Positions 44,641 to 55,970 are shown, numbered from the stretch's first letter. The stretch is 64,000 nt of DNA from Strigamia acuminata (GCA_949358305.1 OX442320.1:3612259-3676258), one strand, 5' to 3'. Notes: generated by a model from the sequence alone, not told the origin. Numbers and translations are program-made.

Positions 44641-44955
44641 CGTCGACTAGACATACTGAAACACCTTCAACTAGACATACTGAAACACCTTCAACTAGAC
44701 ATACTGAAACACCTTCAACTAGACATACTGAAACACCTTCAACTAGACATACTGAAACACCTTCAACTAGACATACTGAAACACCTTCAACTAGACATAC
44801 TGAAACACCTTCAACTAGACATACTGAAACACCTTCAACTAGACATACTGAAACACCTTCAACTAGACATACTGAAACACCTTCAACTAGACATACTGAA
44901 ACACCTTCAACTAGACATACTGAAACACCTTCAACTAGACATACTGAAACACCTT
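44641..44955 (+). repeat. 24-bp coding repeat (STRHTETP), 13 units
   Basis: Near-perfect repeats of ACTAGACATACTGAAACACC... ; the very low divergence implies recent expansion. Confidence 0.95.
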
Positions 44956-45725
44956 CAACTACAAATACTGATACACCTTGGACTAATCCTACTGCAATAC
45001 CATCAACTACACCTACTGAAAAACCATCAACTACACCTACTGAAAAACCATCAACTACACCTACTGAAAAACCATCAACTACACCTACTGAAAAACCATC
45101 AACTACACCTACTGAAAGACCATCAACTACACCTCCAATTAGTGTCCAAACTACATCTTTAATTCCTACAATTCCTATCCTTTTTCCGCTTTATTTAGTA
45201 TTTCCATTTGGAGGAGTTTTGACATTTGATCCATTGAATCCATCAACTACACCTACTGAAAGACCATCAACTACTGCTACTAACACACTTTCGACTACAC
45301 CTATTGAAAGAACATCAACTACAATTACGAATACACCTGCAACTACAATTAATACAACATCTACAACTGCAAGTACTGAAACACCTTCGACTAAGCCTAC
45401 TGAAACACCTTCGACTAAGCCTACTACAACACCTCCAATAGTTACTGAAACAGTTCCAATTGTTACTGAAACACCTCCGATTGTTACGGAAACACCTACA
45501 ATTGGTTCTGAAACACCTCAAATTGGTTCTGAAACACCTCAAATTGGTTCTGAAACACCTCAAATTGGTTCTGAAACACCTCAAATTGGTTCTGAAACAC
45601 CTCAAATTGATTCTGAAACACCTCCGATTGCTGTCGAAATTCCATAACCTCCAATTCCTCCATTTTTTCTGTTTGATTTTGTTTTTCCATTTGGTACAGT
45701 GTTTACGTTTTATCCTATTGCTTAT

Positions 45726-46250
45726 GAAACACCCCCAATTGTTACTGAAACACCTCCAATCGTTACTAAAACACCTCCAATTGTTACTGAAACACCTCCA
45801 ATTGTTACTGAAACACCTCCAATCGTTACTAAAACACCTCCAATTGTTACTGAAACACCTCCAATTGTTACTGAAACACCTCCAATTGTTACTGAAACAC
45901 CTCCAATTGTTACTGAAACACCTCTAATTGTTACTGAAACACCTCCAATTGTTACTGAAACACCTCCAATTGTGACTGAAACACCTCCAATTGTTACTGA
46001 AACACCTCCAATTGTTACTGAAACACCTCCAATTGTTACTAAAACACTTCCAATTGTTACTAAAACACCTCCAATTGTGACTGAAACACCTCCAATTGTT
46101 ACTAAAACACTTCCAATTGTTACTAAAACACCTCCAATTGTCACTAAAACACCTCCAATTGTTACTGAAACACCTCCAATTGTTACTAAAACACCTCCAA
46201 TTGTTACTGAAACACCTCCAATTATTACTGAAACACCTCCGATTGCAATC
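45726..46250 (+). repeat. 21-bp coding repeat (TPPIVTE), about 25 units
   Basis: Units of ACACCTCCAATTGTTACTGAA with E/K alternation (ACTGAA/ACTAAA). It follows a 21-bp IGSETPQ array at 45500-45610. Confidence 0.95.
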
Positions 46251-46719
46251 CAGACTCCATCTCCTCCACTTTTTCCATTTGGTGCAGTGTTTGCATTTTA
46301 TCCAATTGTTACTGAAACACCTTCAATTGTTATCCAAACTCCACCTACTCCAATTGCTATATTTCCTACACTTTTTCCATTTGATTTAGTTTTTTCCATT
46401 TGGTAGAGTTTTTGCCTTTTATCCGGTTAATCCAGAAAATCCAGAAAACCCATTTCATACCTTCCCTTCAAATAAATCAAAATCTCGAATTTCTAGAATT
46501 CCTTCATTTCCCAAAAAGGTCGGCCCAAGAATAGGCAGTCGTATGAATGACAGGCATGATGTGGTCAAATTTTGGAAACGGCAAAAAGCACAAAAAAATT
46601 TGTTTTTCTCTTTTTTCCGCTCCAAAATTTTTGATGCAAAACAAAAAAAATTGTTACATTTTGACGCCCCAAAATATTTTGGCGTTCCTAAAAAGAAAAA
46701 AAAGACTTTTTGGGAATAG

Positions 46720-48096
46720 AGGGGTGACTAAAAGATCTTTTTTCTAGTTCCTTTGGCAGGAAAATGTTTTGTACAACACCTGGCTAACATCCAAAAACTT
46801 TCCGACTACATTTATCACATAAACTCTCTAAATTATAATTATTAACAAAACACTGTCAATAGTCAGTGTTGCAGATACCATTACCATTGCATGAGTTTTC
46901 TAGGCTAAAAATGGTGGTAGATCAGGATTCTGTAACATTTAAACTTTGGTTACCTCAGGTCCTATTCACAAGGTCGAAGATAGGTTTCGTGTATTTTTCC
47001 GGTGGTGGCGTTCTAATCGCGACGCCATTACATGGCTGCAACTGCTCAAAATAACATGTTATTCTATGTATTGAGTGCGATCAGATGTGATTCGTTTTGA
47101 CCTGTCCGAGATTTAGTCATGTTTGGATTTAGGAGTGAAGCAGTAAAAATAATTTACCACTCATTAATAAAACTAAGGGGGTTTACATTTTAAAAATTAT
47201 TATATTATTATAAAAAAAATTTAGCCTGAAATGTGTCAATTTTTAAACTGAAAAGTAGCAATTTTGAAAATTAGCTTGTTTTAAGTAGATTTTAAAGCTC
47301 TTTCATACAAAGTTTAGTTGATATTCGTACCTATTACAGTTCCAAAGATAATTCAAGTTGAATTCCACAATTGGAACCTCATTCCATTTTTACACTCAAT
47401 GGTAAGGTAACAGTAACATAACTGAAATATAATGTTAATGTAACTATAATGGTAACAGACTACCTCAGAAGTAACGGTAACTAGTTAGTAATTTGCAGTA
47501 ACGTGTGATTTAGCAATTGTAATTCTTTTTAATTTTAAATTAAACTTTGACTGAGATAATTTTACGTATATTTTATAGAACTGACAACATTGAAACATTG
47601 GCTATTATGAAATGCAACGTCGAAAAATAGAAACAATACCTACTGCGCAGGTGCGAAGAATACAATGAAAGAAATGACTTAAGACTAGCACGGAAATATA
47701 CATAAATTGAACGCAAATAATACACTAGTTTCCATCCCACAGTAAAACTTCAAATTAACTACGGGTTCATTTAGCGGCCTGAAAAAATCATACATCAATT
47801 TTTAAAAAAGATGGTATTTTTTTTAAATAAAACAGTGATATTTTCCTTGTTGACTCATCTTTTTTCGCTAATCACACTGTGTGGTTACCTTGTGTTTGAT
47901 TTCAAAAACTTTAGTGTATTGGCGCCGTTCGGATATCCGGTCGTTCGGATAACCGGTGTTCCGATAATCAATGCTCTACTGTATTTAAAGCAATCTTTAC
48001 TTTTGTTTATGAAATCTCTAAAAAATTATTTTAATTTTTACTCACGCTCCGATTCAAAACCTGGTCTATTTATTTCATAGGCCACCATCTGATCCA
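46720..48096. other. No gene seen; possible pogo-type transposon end
   Basis: AT-rich. At 47936-47997 TTCGGATATCCGG...TTCGGATAACCGG...GATAATCAATGCTCTACTGTA resembles the terminal sequence of pogo/Tigger-like elements, but no partner end was found. Confidence 0.35.
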
Positions 48097-48501
48097 CTAT
48101 ACTCTGTTCACATTCAAGAGGATCCCTGGAATCTTTGCTCCCATTGGCCGAGCCATTTCACTTGTGTACTGATACATAAAAAAGACCCAAAACACCAGAA
48201 TTGTAATGATGTACAGACATTGTAATTGATTACCTAGATTCCAGACGAAGCAAGCAATAAACTTAACAGACGTGCATTTTAAAATAAAAACAATATAAGA
48301 CTTTATTTTAAAAATAGAAAATATATTTTATTACAGAATAACATTAAAATTGCATTATTTCAATCATTATTATACTAAAAAAAGAAATAAAATCATACGA
48401 AACTACTTCATGGTAGAACTTTGACTACAGGTCTGAGTAATCAAACTAGGCGAATGGGAGCAAAGATTCCAGGGATCCTCTTGAATGTGAACAGAGTATA
48501 G
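48097..48501. repeat. 53-bp inverted repeat pair
   Basis: 48097-48149 and 48449-48501 are reverse complements with one mismatch (CTATACTCTGTTCACATTCA...). The 300-bp centre is AT-rich and non-coding. Confidence 0.85.
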
Positions 48502-48675
48502 TCTATTTTGTGAAAAAGTAAATATGCGAAAAAGCATCTTATATCTTACCACACTGCAAACTGAGGGATTGTGGGTAAGAAGCGTATGCTTACAGGTTGT
48601 GGCAACACAAAAATCTTTTTCATTTTCTGTCAACGTCAAGGCTGCTTAAAATCAGCATACAAACAAAGTTTGCAC

Positions 48676-48846
48676 GATTTGCCATTCCTGTTGCCGATTA
48701 CATCGCCGGCTCAGCAACCAAACATCGCAACTCCTCCACCAGTATCACCTCCGACTTCACCTGCGCGACCGACGACTCCGCCGCCGCCTCTGCTTCCACA
48801 GCTACCGGCTCGCAGTTCTTGGCCGCAGAGAATTCGAAAACCCACC
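48676..48846 (+). pseudogene. C-terminal Pol remnant of an older gypsy element, left part
   Basis: Pro-rich tail ending RIRKPT, like the end of Pol in the element at 57248-63684 (TRTRKQTDFYGFS). The reading frame is cut by the insertion at 48847 and resumes at 53192 with DFYGF and a stop. The rest of this older, plus-strand element upstream is lost. Confidence 0.75.
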
Positions 48847-49012
48847 TGTCGTATCCTGTATTTAGTAGACAAAATAAGGACACGGTGGTTTGTATGATGT
48901 ACTAAATTCAACTGAGCATTTATTCCAGGTAATCAACGCAGGTAAACACCGGCGCCAGGTGTCACCATACGTAGCGCCATCTAGTGGCGCAGATACATAT
49001 CAAATCACGACA
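48847..49012 (-). repeat. 3' LTR of the young gypsy element
   Basis: 166 bp; contains the CTCF-like site at 48974-48987. Confidence 0.92.
48974..48987 (-). promoter_or_regulatory. CTCF-like motif in the LTR
   Basis: Minus strand CCACTAGATGGCGC fits the CTCF core CCASYAGRKGGC. Repeated in the other LTR at 53148-53161. Binding is not shown. Confidence 0.4.
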
Positions 49013-49183
49013 TCACTCTTTTTTTCCAACAATAACATGTAAACTATTTTTAAAATAAATAAGTTAAATAAAATCATTAACAATAAGAATCAAATCAAAA
49101 TAACATTTTTCGTCCAGGCCTGAACTTTTACACTTTCCACAAACAATATTTTTGTTAAATATTAGTACTCTTCCATGACAACA

Positions 49184-52100
49184 TCAAACTACTCTCCTAC
49201 AACGTACCGACGTATCGTACACACCCAAGTATTCCGGAGCTTTCCTCTTTCGTTCGGACTTCCTCGGGGCGACAGCTGGCAAGACTCTAGGTCTCGCGCG
49301 TCGTGGTACGCCTCTTGGTGGTGGCCCAGGCTGCAAATGGGCATTTGGCCTCGGATGCACTGGTACCGCCTCTAATGGTATGTTGTCATCATCCATTGGG
49401 AAATATCGTCTAACCTTGGTCACGTTTCTCTTCACGATCCTGCCGTCGCTTGCTTTCAGCAATAAACAGTTCCACACTCCTGTAGTACGATGCGGCGTAC
49501 TCCTATACGATTGCAAAAATGTCCCAAGTGCCTTTTTCCAGTCACTGCCCTCGACTTCCGCCGATCGGAATGCCTTAACAAATGACTTGTTTAATCTTTC
49601 AACCGTTCCGTTGGCTTGGGGCCAGTATGGAGTGACCCTGCGATGGTGGACTCCATGCTCGATCAAAAAGTCTCTGAAATGTTCCGCCACGAACTGAGGC
49701 CCATTATCCGAAGTCAGCGACTCCGGAATTCCCCATCGCTCGAAAACTCGGCGCAACCAAACTGTTATCGCCTCCGACCTCGTTGACTTCAAAATTCGCA
49801 CCTCGGGAAAACGCGAATAATAATCGACGAGAACGACAATCGAATTGCCGTCCTTAAATGGACCGCAAATATCGATCGCCAGCTCCCGCCATGGTCCTTT
49901 TGGCAACGGCGTGCTTACGATCGGCTCCGGCTTCTCCGTCGCGCTGCCATGCTGGCAAGCATGGCACTGCCGCACCGCACGCTCGACGTCGTGGTCCAGG
50001 CCAGGCCACCAGACCTTTTCACGTAGGCGTTGCTTCGTTCTGACGACGCCTTGGTGACCTTGGTGTCCTAATTCGACCACTTTCCTTCGCAACGAGTCCG
50101 GCATCACAATCCGTGATCCACGAAGCAAAACTCTGTCTTTCATCGCCAATTCACTTCTAATAAGCTGAAATTTTTGAAGACTGTTATTAAATTTGGTTCC
50201 ATCACGCAAACATTTATCAATTTCGCAAATGGTTTCGTCTGCTCTCGACGCCAATTCGGCTTCTCGTAAAGTCATCGCTTTTGGCAGCGCACTCTCCACC
50301 ACAAACCGCACATGAGCCTCCGTTTGTCCAAAAACAGTTTTTCCCTCTCCGGCGGGCAGCAAACGAGACAGCGCGTCCGCTATGTTCGCGCTGCCCGGCC
50401 GGTGACGAATCGTGAATTCGAATGGCTGCAATCTCAGCACCCATCTTTCCATCCTTGCTTCCATCTTTCTCGGTTTGAGAATATCGCCGTTCAACGTCCG
50501 ACAACGTTCGGCTGGCGAACGCAATTGGTTTCATTTGTCCGTCTGGTTGACGTTGAGTAAGGACGCCGCCGAGACCGACCGGCGACGCGTCGACGATTAA
50601 TTCCGTTTCGACATTCTTACGAAAAAATGCCAAAACGTCTAAACTGCATAAAAGTCCTTTTAATTTTTCGAATGCGTCGTTCTGACGTTTCCCCCATTCG
50701 AAAACGACATCTTTCCTGGCCATCAATCGTAATGGCTCCGCTTCAGTCGCGAAGTTCGGAATATACCGGGCGCAGTAGTTGATTAGGCCCAGGAAACTTC
50801 GGATTTCCGTCTCGTTCTTCGGCGCAACAGCATTTCGCACCGCTTCAACCTTCGACTCCGCGACGGAAATACCACTTTTTGAAATTACATGTCCGAGAAA
50901 AGTCACCTTTGACACGCCAAAACAACATTTTTTCAAATTTAGAGTCAATCCATTACAGGACAACGTCTCGAGAACTTTCTCCAAACGTTGGTCGTGTTCC
51001 ACGACTGTTTTCCCGTGTACGACGATGTCATCAAGAGAATTCTTTGTGCCTTCGCACTCGGCCAAAATATTCTGGATTATCCGCTGATATTCCTCCGGTG
51101 CGCTCGTAATTCCGAAGAAAAGTCTCTTGTAGCGGAAAAGTCCCCTGTGTGTCACGAACACGGTGTAACGTCGTGAATCTGGTTTGAGAGGAATTTGCAG
51201 GTATCCTTGACGACAGTCGAGTTTTGAAATCAACTCGGCGCCGTCGATTTCATCCAGGACCTCCTCCATGGTGGGTAACGGATGGCGGTTCCTCTTCACC
51301 GCCTCGTTGACGGCACGCATGTCGAGGCAGAGTCTGATCGAGCCATCGGGCTTTTTCACGGGCACGACGGGCGAAACCCACTCCGTCGCCCCGGTAACTG
51401 GTTCGATGATGTCAGCCTGCAAAAGATTGTCAATTTCGATGTCTAACTGCTTACAAATATGAAACGGTATTCGTCGGACTGATTGTGCCACCGGTCGGAC
51501 ATTCGAATCCATGTAAAGTTCCAGCTCGAACTCCTTCAATTTTCCGATTCCTTTAAAAACGTCCCGAAATTTCGTGATCCGGTTGGCAAGGTCCTTTCGC
51601 AGCTTTCCTATGGACTCATCGAATAAAATGTCATCATTATTAACTTCATTCACAACTTCCTCATCAATTCTCAACAATCCCAGCTCTTTGGATGTTTTTC
51701 GAGACAATAAAGGCAATTTTCCCGACGGGGCAACCAAAAATCTCGCATTTATTGATTTTCCAGCTGCCTGCACCTGCGTATTAAATTCACCGCTAACTAC
51801 TAGCGGTTCGTTCACTCCATATGCAAACAGTCTTGTCGTCGTCGGTGTCAACTTAATTCTTTTCTTTTTCAACAATGTCCAAGTCAATTGATCAACTGTA
51901 TTTACCGATGAACCCGAATCAATCAAAACTTTTACCTCTTGTTGTTCGATTTTCACCGTCACACGCTTATCCGGTTTCTGGGACATTATGCAGCACGAAT
52001 ACTCGCTGTCGTAGTCGTACTCGTTCACGCCGACGTACTGAACACGCTCCTTTCCTCGTGCACGACCTCCGGCGCTTTTTAACCTGCAAACTTTAGCAAA

Positions 52101-52892
52101 ATGACCAATTTTGTGACAAAATCCGCATTCCTTGTTTTTCGCCACTGTGCAATCATTTGCTAAATGGTCCCTGTGTCCACAACGATAACATTCCTTCACC
52201 GCTTGGAAATTATCGAAACGTCTGTCGTCCATATTCTGTGGTTTCGCGTTGAACTTGCGAAATGTGCCACGCCCACTTTTTCCACGATTTTTGAAAAATG
52301 GTTTTTTCTCACTTACGAGCTGGTTGACGAGATTCTCCTTGGAATTGTCCGTCGCTGTACGTTCTATCGCTGTTGCGTGTCGTTCGCTTGCTTCCGACGA
52401 ACGAGCCAACGTCAACAGCTGCGTCAAGGTCAGGTCCGTCTCGCGCAACAAGCGCCGCCGCAAACCTTTATCGCAGCCTTTTTCCAGCACCTGGTCCACG
52501 ATTAGGTCCTCCTCCAAAACCCCGAATTCACAACTTTTTACCATTGTTCTCAATCGCGTCACGTAGGCGTCCATTAACTCGCCGGGCTCCTGCGTTTGCT
52601 GTCGAAATGTGTGTCGTTCGAACCGCAGATTTTTCCGTGGATTGAAGTAAACGGCCAAAGCTGCTTCGGCCAAATCAAAAGTCATTTTATTCGCCGGCTC
52701 AAATGTGTCGAAAATGTCCTGCACGGCGCCTCCAGCGAAGTGTAGCAGCGTTGCCAACTTTTGAGCTTCGCCCACTCTCGTCGCAATTAAATAGTAACCA
52801 AAAGCTTGACTCCACTTCTTCCAGCGGTAGTCAAGATTACCTTCAGAGATGTCAAACGTCCCGACACTCGGTAAATTCAAGTTGGTAGCCAT
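49184..52892 (-). pseudogene. gag-pol: Gag-Pol of the young gypsy element, RNase H deleted
   Basis: One long frame from MATNLNLPSVGTF (52892): Gag, two zinc knuckles (CYRCGHRDHLANDC and CGFCHKIGHFAKVC, about residues 237-271), protease active site LIDSGSS (about 327), reverse transcriptase with the active-site box present as SLDD (about 645), and an RNase H start (VDASPVGLGG). Near 50461-50470 the sequence jumps from YSQTEK straight to ARMERWVLRLQPFEF in another frame. About 40 residues holding the RNase H Asp of the TDHKP box are gone and the frame is shifted. The integrase then follows intact in the second frame (zinc H2C2, D,D35E with SDNGPQF, C-terminal tail, stop at 49184). It cannot make its own enzyme set. 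Confidence 0.88.
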
Positions 52893-53016
52893 TTTCACGT
52901 AAAATCACAGTTGTCGCGACCACGCCCACTTCACAAACACACTCGCACCATTTAAATCGATGGATGACAAGTCCAGCATTTGATGTGAACGGATTCGCTT
53001 TGATCCTCATCGCCAA

Positions 53017-53186
53017 TGTCGTATCCTGTATTTAGTAGACAAAATAAGGACACGGTGGTTTGTATGATGTACTAAATTCAACTGAGCATTTATTCCAGGT
53101 AATCAACGCAGGTAAACACCGGCGCCAGGTGTCACCATCCATACGTAGCGCCATCTAGTGGCGCAGATACATATCAAATCACGACA
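53017..53186 (-). repeat. 5' LTR of the young gypsy element
   Basis: 170 bp; identical to the 3' LTR apart from 4 extra bases in CCATCCATACG. Confidence 0.92.
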
Positions 53187-53362
53187 CCACCGACTTCTAT
53201 GGTTTTCCCAACGACTCGTAGAAGTTAGGACAAAACCTCTTTTTACAGTAACACACACTTTGTTCAATTTTATTATTGTCATTTAGTTACATTTCAGGTT
53301 TCACAATCTTTATGTCTGTATTTAAATTGAGCACCTGTGTCAGTCCCAAATTGAGGGGATGC
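53187..53362 (+). pseudogene. Older gypsy element, end of Pol and purine tract
   Basis: After the CCACC duplication the frame gives DFYGFPNDS and a stop. Further on, TTGAGGGGATGC is directly followed by TGGAGTG, matching the purine tract and LTR start of the element at 57248-63684. Confidence 0.7.
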
Positions 53363-53500
53363 TGGAGTGTTTGTACTCCATGCAATTTGTGACACTGCCC
53401 GCGCACAGCGCCACCTGTAAAAGTTGTAATAAAATAGGCACTAATGCTAATGAGTTTACCTGACATGCCTCGTTACTGACTTCAATCATCAAGAATTAAA
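53363..53500 (+). repeat. 3' LTR remnant of the older gypsy element
   Basis: Begins TGGAGTGTTTGTACTCCA; the right edge is not clear. A related LTR (TGGAGTGTCCTGACTCC on the minus strand) is at 57248-57434. Confidence 0.5.
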
Positions 53501-54786
53501 ATCATCCAATTTGCAAAAAACACATATTAATCAACCACAGTTACACCCTTTAAAGGGGGAAATATGTTTACGTAACTAATAATTGTGCAGAAATTGCTGT
53601 GCTCTATAATAATTACTTTTTTTTGTAGTTTATTTGTGTTTGATTGAATTAAGTGCACTTACAACTTAAAGTTATTTACTTAGAATTGTTTAGTTTGAAT
53701 TGAATTTGATTTAACTGTAAAAAGATCTAGTTTGCATAGAAAACATGAAAACTTGTAAAAATAGGATTAAGAACATTTGTATAAGTCCATAGTCTTTTAA
53801 ACTGTCTGATTTTGTAATCTTTAATAGTTGAATTTGTTAGCAGAAAAATTTAGATTTTAATAAAAAAAAATGTAATCCAATAATTTAGATTTTTTGCAAG
53901 GTTAATTACGATTTTGGGCAAACATTTACAATTATTATTGGCAAATAGTCGTGAATTTAGGGCAAATTTGCCGTGAATTTTTCGTGAATTTGCGGCAAAT
54001 ATATCATGAATTTGCCGAGAATTTGCCGTGATTTTCCGGCAAATTTACCGTGAATTTAGGGCAAATTTGCTGTGAATTTGCAGCAAATATATCGTGAATT
54101 TACGGTGAATTTGCGGCGAAGTCACCGTGATTTTAGGGCAAATATTGGTTAAGCCATCTCATTGGTGTAGTGGCACAAAAAAGTAGCACCTAAAACTATA
54201 ATTTTAATCTAACTAGGCAAAACAACCAATGTGTTCGTGGTTTTTGTATAGCGTGTATCACTTGACTTCAAATAAATTTGTTAGCCAGGTAACAAATAAT
54301 TTTGAAGGGGTCGGAATTTTTTGTGTTTATATTCTTAATATTTATCAAGATGCATCAATACACCAAATTTGGTCAGTACTGTGATGGCTTGCAGTAGTGG
54401 ATGTTCGTGATTTCTAACTAGAATACAAAATTATACACTGTTTTGGCACAACTTTACGAAATTTCCCCGTGATTCCACAACGCTTTTCCTCCTTCTCGCC
54501 CGAGATAAAGAAAAATAATTTTCTCACCGACCTTGTTTCATTCGCTAATCCAGATCCACGATGATCATTTTCCCGCTTCGATTTCCGTCGAATCCAAATT
54601 ACTTGCATCGTCCGCCATGACTACGAGGCTGCTCGGCATCCCTGTCGGTCGTCAAAGTTCGTTTCGTTTGTGATGATTACAAATCCGTATTTATCAATGT
54701 TCACAATAGATGGCGCTGTTTACCAAACGCGCGTAATTCAAACTCGATAAAACCAATAAGTGTGATAAATAATTATTTAGACACGG
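53501..54786. other. AT-rich stretch with an AATTTGC repeat
   Basis: 53935-54140 has about ten degenerate units of GTGAATTTGCGGCAAAT. On the minus strand an ATG near 54626 gives a short frame MADDASNLDSTEIEAGK in a less AT-rich context, possibly a first exon, not supported further. A CTCF-like ACAATAGATGGCGC lies at 54703-54716. Confidence 0.4.
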
Positions 54787-55970
54787 TGAATAAAATATAA
54801 ATATTTTATTCAATACAAACTAAGTATTATTTTACTTAACAATGTTGATTCTATCGAATCAACATACATATTACTTACCTGTCGAAGGGAACCAATCGGA
54901 CCCTTCCGGACCCCAACTGGGCCCATCTGGACATAGTCACATATTAGGTCCGGACTAGTGACCCACGAATCCGCCGATTCGTACGCTGATTGGCTGTCGC
55001 CAATCTAGTAGTTCTACAGAACTATATAAGCATCAGTTTCTCACCCACTCACCCCCCTGGCTTGATAACTGAACTTGTATACTGTCTGTAGTTGAATTGT
55101 TGTTATCGTTTGATTTCACTTTCTCTATCGACACATCAGGCCACCTCAGCTCTCCACAGTTGGTATTCATTACCATATTGTTATTGCTGTTGTAGGGCTA
55201 TTTCGGGAAGGCTAACTCCGGTAATAGACATGCGTTCGCATGAAATGGCCCCGTAACGTTAGCTTGCTGTTCTACGGGACAGTTAGAGTTCGTACGGTGG
55301 CTTAATATAACGGTCGTATACAGTACGACCTTGCTAAATGAAAGTAGGTCCCTCAGCTAACTGGCCTCAGTCCGCTGCAGGATGGCTGTTGTAAACAGCC
55401 CTCGCAGGTTCCCGTCTTTTTGCGATTGGTCCTTCCGCACGTTAAAAGTCGGTAAAGGCCTAATGCACAGGTAACACGCCGGGTTGGTAGCCCGTGAGTA
55501 ATATCTTCAGATGTTGCGATAAATAACTACCTGGATAATGGTAATCCAACGGCAGTGGCCAATTAATATTTTACCCGGTGCTCGATCAATGGATCCCGTC
55601 ATCGTAAGGCATGCTGGCGGATGGAGGAGTCAAATCCTCCCGCGATGGTTCTCTCGACCGTCGTGACGGTCCCCGCCCCATCGTACCCTCCGGGTTAGTA
55701 ACCCGCGAACGATATATAAAATATATCGTGTTAAACAAATTACTCGGGCATTGGTAATCCTGTATTGGCAATACTTTTTAACCCGGTAAGTCCATAGAAA
55801 TGTTTACCTGGTGGTTGGTACCATCGATAGCGAGTTAAAGCACACAATTAAATACTCGGCGCCTGATCACGAGATCTTGTCGTCGTAAGGCATGCTGGCG
55901 GATGGAGTCTCAACAACTCCCGCGACGTTCTCTCAATTGTCGTGACGGTCCCCGCCCAATTAATATTTCT
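54787..55970 (+). other. Unidentified hairpin-rich region with TATA promoter (possible LTR or leader)
   Basis: Hairpins: 12-bp AT stem (54787-54812), 10-bp ATGTTGATTC stem (54842-54865), ACGAATC/GATTCGT (54965), GATTGGC/GCCAATC (54988), TAGTTCT/AGAACTA (55009), then the TATA box TATATAA (55023-55029), CATGCG/CGCATG (55229), GGCTGTT/AACAGCC (55384). Two tandem units (55480-55689 and 55690-55966) each contain a CGGGTT hairpin, the sequence GTAAGGCATGCTGGCGGATG, a GGAG/CTCC hairpin and a GTCGTGAC hairpin followed by GGTCCCCGCCC. No LTR borders found. Confidence 0.6.
55023..55029 (+). promoter_or_regulatory. TATA box
   Basis: TATATAA in CAGAACTATATAAGCATCAG; the transcribed strand would be +, the same as predicted from G-U pairs in the downstream hairpins. 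Confidence 0.5.

Larger units (their letters stand above)
44338..46719 (+). pseudogene. Thr-rich mucin-like gene with one nonsense codon and one frameshift
   Basis: After the acceptor at 44337 the exon opens in phase 1 (..AT TGT). The frame is Thr/Ser/Pro-rich: 13 STRHTETP repeats, TTPTEKPS repeats, IGSETPQ repeats, then about 26 TPPIVTE repeats. Hydrophobic breaks of the form IP.LFP....FPFG.V..F.P recur near 45170, 45660, 46265 and 46370. A single in-frame TAA at 45645-45647 interrupts it; the same frame continues directly after. In a T-run near 46389-46395 one extra T shifts the frame. Read in the shifted frame it goes on to a basic Lys-rich tail ending at 46719. Either a recently dead gene, an allele, or two sequence errors. 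It resembles the mucin stalk of the 1-8727 gene in style but has no Cys modules here. Confidence 0.6.
48847..53186 (-). mobile_element. Young Ty3/gypsy element, internally deleted
   Basis: LTRs 48847-49012 and 53017-53186 (TGTCG...CGACA) differ by one 4-bp indel. The target duplication is CCACC at 48842-48846 and 53187-53191. The primer site next to the 5' LTR (53001-53015, complementary to a tRNA ending CCTCATCGCCA) fits tRNA-Ser(GCU) with one mismatch. Purine tract near 49013-49030. Total 4.34 kb. Confidence 0.92.

Noticed and set aside
45722-46144. Minus-strand TIGGVSV repeat frame and plus-strand LLLKHLQ repeat frames
   Set aside because: By-products of the 21-bp TPPIVTE array.
49380-52888. 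Many plus-strand open frames across the gypsy element
   Set aside because: Shadows of the minus-strand Gag-Pol coding sequence.
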